From Halopelagius inordinatus (GTDB lineage Archaea > Halobacteriota > Halobacteria > Halobacteriales > Haloferacaceae): a DNA stretch of 64,000 nucleotides. Position 1 is the first letter of the stretch, and each line of letters begins with the position of its first letter. Location of the stretch: the NCBI RefSeq assembly GCF_900113245.1, contig NZ_FOOQ01000002.1, positions 124,001 through 188,000 of the forward strand. The letters are read 5' to 3'. Of this stretch, positions 42,073 to 50,688 are shown piece by piece. A program made the position numbers and the translations under genes. A model generated the notes under the pieces. It had not been told where the DNA came from, searched no databases, and saw nothing but the letters and a program-made list of their open reading frames with translations.

Positions 42073-42677
42073 CGGGCGACGACCTGGCGGACCGACGCGG
42101 GATGGAGACGGCGGTGTACCAACCGGCCGAAGACTCCGGACTGCTCGCGGAGGCGGTCGTCGAACGCGGTCACGGCCGGTTTCTGGAGGTCGGTACCGGG
42201 TCCGGGTGGGTCGCACAGAAGGCGGTGACGGACGCCGACGACGTAGAGAGCGTCGTCGCCACCGACGTGAACCCCCACGCGTGCCGGAGTGCGCGCGAAC
42301 GCGGCCGAGAGGTGGCGTCGGCGGGCGGCATCGACGTGGTTCGAGCGAGCCTCTTGGACCCCTTCGCGGACGACGCGTTCGACACCGTCGCGTTCAACCC
42401 GCCGTATCTCCCGACGGACCCCGAAAACGAGTGGTCCGACTGGATGGAACGCGCCCTCTCGGGCGGCGAGACGGGCCGAGAACTCATCGACCCGTTCGTG
42501 GACGACGTGGGCCGCGTACTCGCGCCCGGCGGCGTCGTCTTGCTTCTCGTGAGTTCGCTGACCGGATACGACGACGTCGTCGAGAGAGTCGAACGCCGGG
42601 GATTCGACCACGAGGTGGTCGTCCGAGAGTCGTACCCCTTCGAGACGCTCAGCGTCCTCGCGCTCTCCGTGAAATAA
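42069..42677 (+). CDS. HemK/PrmC-type N5-glutamine methyltransferase (Mtq2-like)
   Basis: Rossmann-fold SAM methyltransferase of 202 aa. Motif I is FLEVGTGSGWVAQKAV (about 37-52) and the catalytic NPPY is in VAFNPPYLPTDPEN (about 112-125). This is the PrmC/HEMK2 group, whose archaeal members methylate the GGQ glutamine of release factor aRF1. I used GTG 42069, which overlaps the mscS stop. METAVYQPAEDSGLLAEA, where conservation begins, starts at residue 12 and offers ATG 42102 as an alternative. Confidence 0.88.
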   Translation: MTGDDLADRRGMETAVYQPAEDSGLLAEAVVERGHGRFLEVGTGSGWVAQKAVTDADDVESVVATDVNPHACRSARERGREVASAGGIDVVRASLLDPFADDAFDTVAFNPPYLPTDPENEWSDWMERALSGGETGRELIDPFVDDVGRVLAPGGVVLLLVSSLTGYDDVVERVERRGFDHEVVVRESYPFETLSVLALSVK

Positions 42678-42700
42678 CCAGTAAGCATTAGACGCATTAG

Positions 42701-42710
42701 CAAATATTAA
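42701..42710 (+). promoter_or_regulatory. TATA box of the metE pair
   Basis: CAAATATTAA in an AT-rich patch, centred 26-31 nt before the GTG/ATG starts at 42731 and 42737. Confidence 0.6.
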
Positions 42711-42736
42711 GCAGCGGCATTTCTAACGGTGTGACG

Positions 42737-43744
42737 ATGACAGAGTTCGTCGCGACGACGCCCGGGTTGTATCCCCTCCCCGACTGGGCGAAGTCAGACC
42801 TCTCGGACCTGAAAGGCCACCAGAAACACGACCTCATCTCCGGAGACGAGTCCGGCGACATCGTCGCCGCCTACGAGGAGGCGCGCGCGGAAGTCGTCGG
42901 CGACCAACTCGACGCCGGGTTAGACCGTATCGTCGAGGGGCAACTCCGCTGGGACGACATGCTCGCACACCCCCTCACCGTCCACGAGAACGTCGAGACG
43001 GGCGGCATCGTCCGATACTACGACAACAACAACTTCTACCGCGACCCGCAGGTCGTCGGCGAACTCACCTTCTCCGGCGACGTCGCAGAAGAACTGAACG
43101 CGGCCGCGGACCACCTCGACGGCGAACCGCTTCAGGGCGTCCTCCCGGGGCCGTACTCGCTTTCGGAACTCGCTTCGGACGAACACTACGGCGACGACGC
43201 GGACTTTCTCGACGCCGTCTCCGAGTTCCTCGCGGCCGAAGTCGACGCGTTCCCCGACCACGAGACGCTCTACCTTCTGGAACCCTCTCTCGTCACCGAC
43301 GCGCCCGACGACGACATCGCCGAACGCGTCCCCGACGCGATAGACGCCGTCGCCGACGCCACGGACGCCGACGTCGTCGTCCACACCTACTGGGAGGCGT
43401 TCGACGAGAAGACGTACGCCCACCTGATGGACGCGGACGTCGATGCCATCGGCTTCGACTTCGTCGAGGCCGACAGAGAACAGACGCTGTACAACATAAA
43501 CGAGTACGGGACGAAAGAGTCGATTTCGCTCGGCCTCGTCGACGGCCAGAACACGCTGGTCGAAGGCGCGGAGACGGTCCGCGAACGCGCCGAGTGGGTA
43601 CTCGACCAAGTGCAGATGTCGACGTTCGACACGACGTATCTGACGACGAACACCGAACCGTTCTACCTGCCCGTGAACAAGCACAAAGAGAAACTCGCCG
43701 CCCTCGCAGAGGCGGCCGACGTCGAGACGGAGGTGGAGGCATAA
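42737..43744 (+). CDS. MetE-like protein lacking the zinc ligands
   Basis: A TIM-barrel of the cobalamin-independent methionine synthase (UROD/MetE_C) group, 335 aa. It has MetE-like segments (VLPGPYSLSELASDEHYGDD, about 135-154; LYLLEPSLVTDAP, about 178-190). At the zinc positions it reads His216-Thr-Tyr218 and NTEPFYLP where the partner has HxC and DCGVKLLP. It is therefore probably not catalytic alone. It may bind the folate substrate or correspond to the inactive N-terminal half of bacterial MetE. The ATG at 43744 of the partner overlaps its TAA. A GTG at 42731 could be the true start. Confidence 0.87.
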   Translation: MTEFVATTPGLYPLPDWAKSDLSDLKGHQKHDLISGDESGDIVAAYEEARAEVVGDQLDAGLDRIVEGQLRWDDMLAHPLTVHENVETGGIVRYYDNNNFYRDPQVVGELTFSGDVAEELNAAADHLDGEPLQGVLPGPYSLSELASDEHYGDDADFLDAVSEFLAAEVDAFPDHETLYLLEPSLVTDAPDDDIAERVPDAIDAVADATDADVVVHTYWEAFDEKTYAHLMDADVDAIGFDFVEADREQTLYNINEYGTKESISLGLVDGQNTLVEGAETVRERAEWVLDQVQMSTFDTTYLTTNTEPFYLPVNKHKEKLAALAEAADVETEVEA

Positions 43745-44829
43745 TGGCACGACACGCGGACAACCGCGAGCAGTTCCGACCGAACGGCCACGACAACGAC
43801 AACTTCCTCCTGACCACGGTGGTCGGGAGTTACCCGAAGCCGAAGTGGCTGAACCGTTCGAAGGAACTCGCGGACGACGAGTCCTCGAAGTTCGACGACG
43901 ACGACTTAGCGGAGGCGTACGACGACGCGGCGCGCGTCATCACGCACGAACACGAGAACTCCGGCCTCGACACCGTCGTAGACGGCGAGATGCGCCGCGA
44001 GGAGATGGTCGAGTACTTCGCCCACCGCATCCCCGGCTACGAGTTCAACGGCCCGGTGAAGGTGTGGGGACACAACTACTTCGACAAACCCTCCGTCGCG
44101 AGCGAAGTCGAGTACGACGAACCGTGGTTGGTCGACGAGTTCGAGTTCACCTCCGACGTGGCCGAAAAGCCCGTCAAGGTACCCATCACCGGCCCGTACA
44201 CCCTCGCTCGCTGGTCGTTCAACGAGGCGTACGACACCGAGGAGGAACTCGCCTACGACCTCGCGGACCTCGTGAACACGGAAGTCGAGAAACTCGTCGA
44301 GGCGGGCGCGCGGTACGTCCAGATAGACGAACCCGCACTCGCGACGACGCCCGACGACCACGCCATCGTCGGCGAGTGTCTCGAACGCATCGTCGACGGC
44401 ATCGACGACGAGGTGCGCATCGGCCTGCACGTCTGTTACGGCGATTACTCGCGCATCTACCCCGAACTCAACGACTACCCCATCGACGAGTTCGACGTGG
44501 AACTCTGTAACGGCGGGTACGAACAGATAGACGTGTTCACAGACCCCGAGTTCGAACCCGACCTCGCACTCGGCGTCGTGGACGTCCACACCGCCGAGGT
44601 GGAGTCCGTCGAGGAGATAAAAGAGAACATCAAGGAGGGGCTGAAGGTGGTCCCGCCGGAGAAACTCACCGTCTCGCCCGACTGCGGCGTCAAACTCCTC
44701 CCCCGCGAAGTCGCCTACCGAAAGATGGAGAACATGGTCACGGCCGCCCGCGAAGTCGAGGCGGAACTCGACGACGGCGAGATAGACGTCGCCGGTCTGC
44801 GTCGCAGTCCGGCGGGCAGTCAGGCGTAG
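43744..44829 (+). CDS. Methionine synthase, cobalamin-independent, catalytic half (MetE C-terminal type)
   Basis: Transfers a methyl group to homocysteine to make methionine, using a zinc thiolate. The 361-aa barrel has the start LLTTVVGSYPKPKWL (about 22-36), VQIDEPALAT (about 192-201), and all zinc ligands: His229-Val-Cys231 (GLHVCYGD), Glu253 (FDVELCNGG) and Cys314 (SPDCGVKLLP). It overlaps the preceding paralogue by one base (TAATG), so a two-subunit enzyme made by coupled translation is likely. The methyl donor may be a pterin rather than polyglutamyl folate; not resolvable here. Confidence 0.93.
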   Translation: MARHADNREQFRPNGHDNDNFLLTTVVGSYPKPKWLNRSKELADDESSKFDDDDLAEAYDDAARVITHEHENSGLDTVVDGEMRREEMVEYFAHRIPGYEFNGPVKVWGHNYFDKPSVASEVEYDEPWLVDEFEFTSDVAEKPVKVPITGPYTLARWSFNEAYDTEEELAYDLADLVNTEVEKLVEAGARYVQIDEPALATTPDDHAIVGECLERIVDGIDDEVRIGLHVCYGDYSRIYPELNDYPIDEFDVELCNGGYEQIDVFTDPEFEPDLALGVVDVHTAEVESVEEIKENIKEGLKVVPPEKLTVSPDCGVKLLPREVAYRKMENMVTAAREVEAELDDGEIDVAGLRRSPAGSQA

Positions 44830-45033
44830 CCTGACGACGCCGACGCCCGTCTGCGGTCGGTAAACCGCCGACCGCCGGCCGTCGTTCGTATCGAATTCTA
44901 AACTATTCGGCGTACATTTTCCTTCTCGGGCGGTTCGTCGGAGCCGAGAGGCCCCATCGACGGTTCCAGAGAATGTCACGAATACGCCACCATCCGTAGG
45001 ATTATGTCTCTCAGAATTCATATCTGGTGTGGT

Positions 45034-46050
45034 ATGGCACCACAGACAGACGACGAGACGAAGGGAGACGGACAGGGTGAATCGACGGCGCGGCGGTTCC
45101 CGCGCCGGACGGTGCTGCGCGTCGCGGGGGCTTCGGCGGCGCTTTCGCTCGGGTCGGGTGCGGTGACGGCGTCGGGAGACGACGATTCAGACGACGACCA
45201 CGGGTACGGGTCGGACGGTCCGGCGGCACCGAAGCATCCCGAGGAGATAGACCCCATCTTCGGGTACGCGTCCGCGGCGGAGAACCCGTGTTCCGGCGAG
45301 GCGTCGGACGACTGCTTCGAGTCGTTCGCGAACCCGGTCCGCCCGGCGCACGAAGTCGAGATGCAGATAGACATCCCGGAACTCCTGTTCGCCCTCGTGG
45401 AGGGAGGCGGCCTCTCGGAGGGGACGACGGGGAACGTCACCGCCGCCGTCGAAGACGGGTCCGTAGACGAGGGAGAACTCGACAGGCCCGACGCCGGTGT
45501 GTCGGTTCGGACCCCCGAGGGAGGGGAGACGGTGACAGTCCGCGAAATCGCCCACCTGCTCGCCGACACGACCGGGTTCCGTTTCGAACCGGCGGGACTG
45601 CGGGTCAGTCCGGGTGACGTGGTTCTGTACAGCGCGGAGACGCCGGACCACGCCGTGACGGCCTACCACGAACGCCACGGGCGACAGAACCGCGTGCCCG
45701 ACGGCGTCGAAGCCGTCTCGTCGCCTCTCGTTCCGGTCGGCGGGTACTGGCTCTACCGCTTCGAAGAGGAGGGCGTCTACGACTTCAACTGCCCGCCGCA
45801 CGAACCGTTCGGGATGGTTCACCGCGTCGTCGTCACCGACGAGGAGGACGACGCGGCGGAACTGAGCGTCGAGGACACCGGTCGGCCGCCCGAGGAGGAG
45901 AACGCTCTCGGGTCGATACTCGGCGGACTCGACCCGAACGTCCCGAGCGCACACGACGCCCTCGAGAGCGACGCACTCCACCCGGAGCGAATCGCCTCGC
46001 GAGGAACGGTGTCGTGGGACGACGTCGTGGAGGAACACCGAACCGACTGA
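45034..46050 (+). CDS. Tat-exported cupredoxin (plastocyanin/halocyanin-like) domain protein
   Basis: Secreted blue-copper-type protein of 338 aa. The N-terminus FPRRTVLRVAGASAALSLGS (about 22-41) is a twin-arginine signal. The cupredoxin fold is in the second half: DVVLYSAETPDHAVTAYHER contains the first His ligand, and FNCPPHEPFGMVHRVVV (about 252-268) gives the Cys, His and Met of a type 1 copper site. Two cysteines near residues 89 and 97 (NPC, DDC) could form a disulfide. The C-terminal 70 residues are extra. The role, electron transfer or substrate-bound oxidation, is unknown. Confidence 0.85.
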   Translation: MAPQTDDETKGDGQGESTARRFPRRTVLRVAGASAALSLGSGAVTASGDDDSDDDHGYGSDGPAAPKHPEEIDPIFGYASAAENPCSGEASDDCFESFANPVRPAHEVEMQIDIPELLFALVEGGGLSEGTTGNVTAAVEDGSVDEGELDRPDAGVSVRTPEGGETVTVREIAHLLADTTGFRFEPAGLRVSPGDVVLYSAETPDHAVTAYHERHGRQNRVPDGVEAVSSPLVPVGGYWLYRFEEEGVYDFNCPPHEPFGMVHRVVVTDEEDDAAELSVEDTGRPPEEENALGSILGGLDPNVPSAHDALESDALHPERIASRGTVSWDDVVEEHRTD

Positions 46051-46076
46051 GGGCGGACGCGGGGGCCGACGCCGAA

Positions 46077-46613
46077 TCAGGCGCGTTCGGTCTCTCTCGT
46101 CGCCCCTCTCGCGAGCGAAGGTATCACCCACTGCCCGTCGCCCGCGTAGTCGAGTGGTAGTTCCCGGCCGACGGCGTCTGACACCCGCGTCGGGTCGACG
46201 CCGCAGGCGGCGGCGACTCGTTCGAGTTCCGTCTCGCCGGTCAAGCGGTCCGGCGTCGGTACCCACACCGTCGCCACCCGACTCTCCGTGGAGTCGAGGG
46301 GGAGAGCCACGTCGAACCGGACGCCGGGCGCCCGCCGGACCCACGAGTCGCCCCCGCCGCGACGCGCCTCGGGAACCACCTCGCGGACGACGCCGCTATC
46401 GACTCGCGGCGCGTCCCGGAGGTCGGTGAGATGCCGTTCGACGTCGCGTATCGCGGTCGGTTCGGCGGTCACCGTGGGCGCGAGCACCGCACTCGCGGCC
46501 TTCAGGAGGCGCGTCGCGGCGACGACGGTGACGGACACCGCGACGAGAAGCGCGATGCCGCCCGCGAGGAGGCCGCCCGCAAACAGCCACAGCAGTAGTT
46601 CCAGTTCCGTCAT
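46077..46613 (-). CDS. Membrane-anchored protein, unknown function
   Basis: A 178-aa protein with one or two hydrophobic segments at the N-terminus (LELLLWLFAGGLLAGGIALL, about 3-22, running to about residue 42), then a soluble domain. The domain ends VGRELPLDYAGDGQWVIPSL, with no recognised fold. The start at ATG 46613 is chosen because the membrane segment follows directly; the frame is open nine residues further. It lies between the converging cupredoxin gene and the ndk operon. Confidence 0.7.
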   Translation of the reverse strand: MTELELLLWLFAGGLLAGGIALLVAVSVTVVAATRLLKAASAVLAPTVTAEPTAIRDVERHLTDLRDAPRVDSGVVREVVPEARRGGGDSWVRRAPGVRFDVALPLDSTESRVATVWVPTPDRLTGETELERVAAACGVDPTRVSDAVGRELPLDYAGDGQWVIPSLARGATRETERA

Positions 46614-46762
46614 CGAACCGGGCTTGGTACTCGGTCCCAATACGGTTTTTCTGCCCCGACAGAGACCATCTCCGCGAGGTGAGAGTTAGATTCGCAGACC
46701 GTATCCGGGCCGGAGCGACGGGGCGCGTCGTCGGACGACGGCGTCGCTCTCGGCGTCGCGAC

Positions 46763-46774
46763 GAAAGAGAAAAC
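46763..46774 (-). terminator. T-rich terminator of the rpl7ae-ndk operon
   Basis: Minus-strand GTTTTCTCTTTC, about 22 nt past the ndk stop. No strong hairpin precedes it, as is common in archaea. Confidence 0.5.
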
Positions 46775-46795
46775 TGCGCGGAGTCGGCCGTCGGT

Positions 46796-47275
46796 TCAGT
46801 GGTCTTCTTCTTCGTAGAGCCACGTCTCGTCGACGCGGTCGTACGCGACGAGTTCGTCGTCGTCGAAGAACAGCGAGATTTCGCGCTCGTTTGCGCCCTC
46901 GTCCTCGTGGTCCGAGGCGTGGATGACGTTCCGACCGAGGTCCAGACCGTAGTCGCCGCGGATGGTACCCGGTGCGGATTCGGCGGGGTCGGTTTCGCCG
47001 ACCATCGAACGGACCTGACGGGTCGCGTCGGCGCCCTGCCAGACCATCGCGAAGACGGGGCCGGACGTGATGAACTCCACGAGGTCCTCGAAGAACGGCT
47101 TGTCCTCGTGTTCGCCGTAGTGTTCTTGCGCCAGGTCGTCGTCTATCTGCATGAACTTGCCCGCGACGAGCTTCAGTCCTCGGTCCTCGAACCGAGAGAC
47201 GATGTCGCCGATGAGTCCTCGTTGGACGCCGTCGGGCTTGACCATCACGAAGGTGCGCTCGTCGTGGTGGCTCAT
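46796..47275 (-). CDS. ndk: Nucleoside diphosphate kinase
   Basis: Balances nucleoside triphosphates by transferring phosphate via a His intermediate (159 aa). Motifs: [20 protein letters not shown] at the start (about 6-25), the active-site [20 protein letters not shown] (about 121-140) and the end TWLYEEEDH. Haloarchaeal acidic composition. The start overlaps the rpl24e stop by 4 nt, so it is translated as the last gene of the rpl7ae-rps28e-rpl24e-ndk operon. Confidence 0.97.
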   Translation of the reverse strand: MSHHDERTFVMVKPDGVQRGLIGDIVSRFEDRGLKLVAGKFMQIDDDLAQEHYGEHEDKPFFEDLVEFITSGPVFAMVWQGADATRQVRSMVGETDPAESAPGTIRGDYGLDLGRNVIHASDHEDEGANEREISLFFDDDELVAYDRVDETWLYEEEDH

Positions 47276-47478
47276 TCGTTGTCCCCGTGGGCGGGGCCGC
47301 TCTCGGCCTGTCCTTCGGCGGTCCACTCCACGTCGCGGGGCTCGCGACCGAGGAAGTAGTTCTTCTCGGCCTTCGAGTCCTTGAAGTGGAGGATGGTACC
47401 GTCGTTTTTCACGTACATCGTGCCCGTTCCGGGCTCGATCTCCTGTCCGCTGAAGTCACAGGTTCGCTTTTCGACCAT
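47272..47478 (-). CDS. rpl24e: 50S ribosomal protein eL24
   Basis: Small zinc-type large-subunit protein (68 aa). Recognised by [20 protein letters not shown] (about 2-21) and [20 protein letters not shown] (about 30-49). Only one Cys of the usual zinc set is evident (Cys7), so zinc binding may be lost. The gene begins 3 nt after the rps28e stop and overlaps ndk. Confidence 0.95.
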   Translation of the reverse strand: MVEKRTCDFSGQEIEPGTGTMYVKNDGTILHFKDSKAEKNYFLGREPRDVEWTAEGQAESGPAHGDNE

Positions 47479-47481
47479 GAG

Positions 47482-47706
47482 TTACTGCCCTCCGATGGAG
47501 TCGGCGTCGCGTTGGGTCTCGCGAAGCTGCAGGATGTCGCCCTCTCGGACGGGGCCCAGCACGTTCCGCGTGATGATGCGGCCCTGATTCGAGCCCTCGC
47601 GGATGCGGCACTTGACCTGCATGGCTTCGCCATGCATCCCGGTCTTGCCAACGATCTCGATGACCTCTGCGGACGTCGAGTCGCTGGCAGTCTCTTCTGC
47701 GCTCAT
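47482..47706 (-). CDS. rps28e: 30S ribosomal protein eS28
   Basis: Small-subunit protein of archaea and eukaryotes (74 aa). Identified by [20 protein letters not shown] (about 14-33) and [20 protein letters not shown] (about 36-55). It ends in [15 protein letters not shown]. It starts 6 nt after the rpl7ae stop. Confidence 0.96.
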   Translation of the reverse strand: MSAEETASDSTSAEVIEIVGKTGMHGEAMQVKCRIREGSNQGRIITRNVLGPVREGDILQLRETQRDADSIGGQ

Positions 47707-47712
47707 GGTGGA

Positions 47713-48075
47713 TTACTGAAGTTCCTCGACCTTCGAGCCGATGTCCTCGACCTGCTCTTCCGCCTCGCCAGCGTCGACGATGGCTGCGGCGGCGGAGCCG
47801 ACTTCGAGGCCTGCGGCCTGACCGACTTCGTCCTGCGTCTCGATGAAGATGTACGGAATGCCCTTCTCCTCTGCGAGTTCGGGCAGGTGCATGACGATCT
47901 CCTCGGGGGAGACGTCTTCCGCGATGAGGACGAGTTCGGCGTTGCCGCGCTCGATGGACTTGGTCGTCTCGTTGGTTCCTTTCTTCACTGTACCGGTGTC
48001 TCGTGCGACCTCGAGCGCCTCGAGGGCGTTCTCTGCGAGGTCGGCTGGGACGTCAAATTCTACGTAGACTGGCAT
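47713..48075 (-). CDS. rpl7ae: 50S ribosomal protein eL8 (L7Ae)
   Basis: K-turn-binding protein, part of the ribosome, box C/D RNPs and RNase P in archaea (120 aa). Recognised by [20 protein letters not shown] (about 31-50), [20 protein letters not shown] and the [20 protein letters not shown] stretch. It heads the operon and is preceded by an unusually structured leader, which fits the known autoregulation of archaeal L7Ae through K-turns in its mRNA. Confidence 0.97.
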   Translation of the reverse strand: MPVYVEFDVPADLAENALEALEVARDTGTVKKGTNETTKSIERGNAELVLIAEDVSPEEIVMHLPELAEEKGIPYIFIETQDEVGQAAGLEVGSAAAAIVDAGEAEEQVEDIGSKVEELQ

Positions 48076-48182
48076 GGGTTGTTCACCTATCCTGCTCGCG
48101 GGCTCGACTGCCCCGCCGGCTGACCACATTGGTCGCGGTCTTCCCTGACGGCGGGGAGAATCATCAACCCCGGGCAGGCTGT
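48076..48182 (-). promoter_or_regulatory. Structured 5' leader of rpl7ae, candidate autoregulatory element
   Basis: From a start predicted near 48182 by the TATA box at 48204-48213, the leader is about 107 nt. GGGTTG (48170-48165) pairs with CAACCC (48081-48076), which directly precedes the ATG. An inner helix CCCCGCCG/CGGCGGGG (48156-48149 with 48118-48111) and a small GACCA/TGGTC hairpin lie within. A C-box-like TTGATGA straddles the 3' end of the first outer strand, and GGTGA lies before the second. This could form a K-turn, but the fit is not perfect. Confidence 0.6.
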
Positions 48183-48203
48183 ACACCTCGATAGCGTCGG
48201 ACC

Positions 48204-48213
48204 CCATAAAAGC
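48204..48213 (-). promoter_or_regulatory. TATA box of rpl7ae operon
   Basis: Minus-strand GCTTTTATGG, about 130 nt before the rpl7ae start. The rest of the gap up to 48378 holds the divergent tmcA promoter (GGAAACGGCCTTACG, 48342-48356), about 27 nt before the tmcA ATG. Confidence 0.6.
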
Positions 48214-48378
48214 GCTTTCAATGCCCGCCTGCCGTGGTATCCGAACACACACGCCGGTTCGGCCGAAATTGCCGGTTCGTACCGTGTCGATTCCGCGCGA
48301 ACGAGGCAGCCGTTCTCAGTCGTCGTCCGCCCGGCGAGAACGGAAACGGCCTTACGTCGCCGCGGGCAACCGCGGTGC

Positions 48379-50631
48379 ATGGATATCGCCGCCCTCGCCG
48401 CCGACGCACGGGCGGCGGCGACGCGGGCGAACCACCGACGACTGGTCGTCCTCGCGGGCGACCGAGACGCCTGCGTCGACGCCGCGTTCGACGTTCTCTG
48501 CGGGGCCGACGTTCCGGACGAGGAGACCACCATCGTCAGTTCCCGAGAGGGCTTTCGCTTCGAACGTCTGCATCCGAAGCAGGCGGGCGAACTCCTCGGT
48601 TCGACGCGAACCGCCGTCGTCTGCGACGCCCACGAGGAGTTCTCGCCGAACGTCGTCGGCCGACTCGTCGGCGCGGTGGACGGCGGCGGCCTGTTCGTCC
48701 TCCTCGCGCCGCCTCTCGACGAGTGGCCCGCCCGCGTCGGGTCGTTCGAGAAGTCGCTCGCCGTCCCGCCGTTCTCCGTCTCCGACGTGACCGGACGGTT
48801 CCGCGAACGCCTCGTTTCGACGCTCCGAGACCACCCCGGCGTAGCCATCGCGAACGTGGACGACGGCGTCGTCGAACGCGACGGCTCCGCCCCGTCACCG
48901 CCGGACGTCGGCGACCGGTCGCCGTCGGTTCCGCGCGAGCACTCCTTTCCCCGCCTCGCCTACGAGTCGTGTCTGACCGGCGACCAGTCGAGAGCGCTCC
49001 GGGCGTTAGAACGGCTCTCGCATCCGGGCGAGGCGGTCGTCGCGGAGGCCGACCGCGGGCGCGGGAAGTCCGCCGCCGCCGGTCTGGCCGCCGCCTCCCT
49101 CGCCGCCGCCGGACGCGACGTGGTGGTGACCGCGCCGTCGTATCGCAGCGCCGAGGAGGTGTTCGTCAGAGCGGAGACGCTTCTCTCCGACCTCGACGCA
49201 CTCGCCGGTCACGATGCGGAGGCCCACCTCCTCCGGGCGACACCGACGAACGCGGAGTCCGGCCGCGTTCGCTTCGCGGACCCGCCGACGGCGGCGACGC
49301 TTCCGGACGACCCGGACGTCGTGCTCGTAGACGAGGCGGCGGCGCTTCCCGTTCGCCTCCTCTCGTCGTTCCTCGACGCGCCCGCGGCGGGCTTTTTCAC
49401 CACCGTCCACGGCTACGAGGGCGCGGGCCGCGGGTTCTCGGTTCGCTTCCGCGATACGCTCGACGCGAGCGACTTCACGGTCACCGACGCGCAGTTGGAC
49501 GAACCCATCCGGTACGCCCGCGGCGACCCGGTGGAGTCGTGGGCGTTCCGCGCCCTCCTCTTGGACGCTCGCCCGCCCGTGGACCCACTCGTGGAAGACG
49601 CGACGCCCGACACCGTCGAGTACCGCGCCGTCTCCCCGTCGGAACTCCTCGCGGACGACCACCTCCTCTCGGAGGCGTTCGGCCTCCTCGTGTTCGCGCA
49701 CTACCGGACGGAGCCGAACGACCTGGCCCGCCTGTTGGACGCGCCGAACCTCGAACTCCGTGCGCTCCTCCACGAGGGGCACGTCGCGAGCGTCGCCCTC
49801 CTCGCCCGCGAAGGCGGTTTGAACGCGGAGACGCGCCGAAGCATGTACGACGGCGCTCGCGTCCGCGGGAACATGCTCCCCGACGTGTTCACGAGCCAAC
49901 TCCGCGACGAGGAGGCGGGCGTCCCCGTCGGCTACCGGGTGATGCGCATCGCCACCCACCACGCCGTTCGCTCTCGGGGACTCGGGTCGCGACTCCTAGC
50001 GGAGGTGCGACGGGAGTTCGACGATTCGGCGGACTACCTCGGCGTCGGCTACGGCGCGACGCCCGAACTCCTCTCGTTTTGGGAGGCGAACGGCTACTCG
50101 ACGGTCCACCTCTCGACGACTCGAAACGCGACGAGCGGCGAGTACTCCGCGTTGATGCTCCGTCCCCTCTCTGCGGCGGGCGCGGCCCTCCGCGACAGAC
50201 ACGCCGAGTGGTTCCTCGACCGGATCTCGGCCGTCCTCTCTGACCCGCTCCGCGACTTAGACCCCGACGTGGCCCGGGCGGCGATTCGCGCCTGCGGCGG
50301 CGCGAGAGACCCCTCGCTCTCGGACCGCGAGTGGCGCGTCGTCGTCGGTGCCTCCTACGGACCCGGCATCTACAGCGCCGCCCCCGAAGCGTTCCGCCGA
50401 CTCGCGCTCGCGCACCTCGTGTCGCCTGACCGCGCGCCCCTCGACGCCAGAGCGGAGCGACTGCTCGTGCGGAAGGTGTTACAGGGCCGCCCGTGGACGC
50501 CCGTCTCCGAGGAACTCGGCTACGTCTCGGAGGGCCAGTGCATGCGTGCCCTCGGCGACGCGTACAAACCGCTGGTCGACGAGTACGGGACCGAGAGCGC
50601 CCGTGAGGAGCGTGCGCGGTACACGGAGTGA
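48379..50631 (+). CDS. tmcA: tRNA(Met) cytidine acetyltransferase TmcA
   Basis: RNA helicase-acetyltransferase that makes N4-acetylcytidine (archaeal NAT10/Kre33 type), 750 aa. Order: N-terminal TmcA domain (about 1-200), ATPase with Walker A EADRGRGKSAAAG (about 222-234) and VLVDEAAALP (about 315), then a GNAT domain with VGYRVMRIATHHAVRSRGLG (about 516-535) and the tRNA-binding C-terminal tail. The GVRS-like motif HHAVRSRGLGSRLL matches acetyl-CoA binding. It is a single leaderless gene. In archaea this family modifies rRNA and tRNA at many sites. Confidence 0.94.
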   Translation: MDIAALAADARAAATRANHRRLVVLAGDRDACVDAAFDVLCGADVPDEETTIVSSREGFRFERLHPKQAGELLGSTRTAVVCDAHEEFSPNVVGRLVGAVDGGGLFVLLAPPLDEWPARVGSFEKSLAVPPFSVSDVTGRFRERLVSTLRDHPGVAIANVDDGVVERDGSAPSPPDVGDRSPSVPREHSFPRLAYESCLTGDQSRALRALERLSHPGEAVVAEADRGRGKSAAAGLAAASLAAAGRDVVVTAPSYRSAEEVFVRAETLLSDLDALAGHDAEAHLLRATPTNAESGRVRFADPPTAATLPDDPDVVLVDEAAALPVRLLSSFLDAPAAGFFTTVHGYEGAGRGFSVRFRDTLDASDFTVTDAQLDEPIRYARGDPVESWAFRALLLDARPPVDPLVEDATPDTVEYRAVSPSELLADDHLLSEAFGLLVFAHYRTEPNDLARLLDAPNLELRALLHEGHVASVALLAREGGLNAETRRSMYDGARVRGNMLPDVFTSQLRDEEAGVPVGYRVMRIATHHAVRSRGLGSRLLAEVRREFDDSADYLGVGYGATPELLSFWEANGYSTVHLSTTRNATSGEYSALMLRPLSAAGAALRDRHAEWFLDRISAVLSDPLRDLDPDVARAAIRACGGARDPSLSDREWRVVVGASYGPGIYSAAPEAFRRLALAHLVSPDRAPLDARAERLLVRKVLQGRPWTPVSEELGYVSEGQCMRALGDAYKPLVDEYGTESAREERARYTE

Positions 50632-50688
50632 GTCGGGCCGAACGACTCGGACGGTACACCGAAGCGTCTCGGCGTCGTAATCTTCGCC

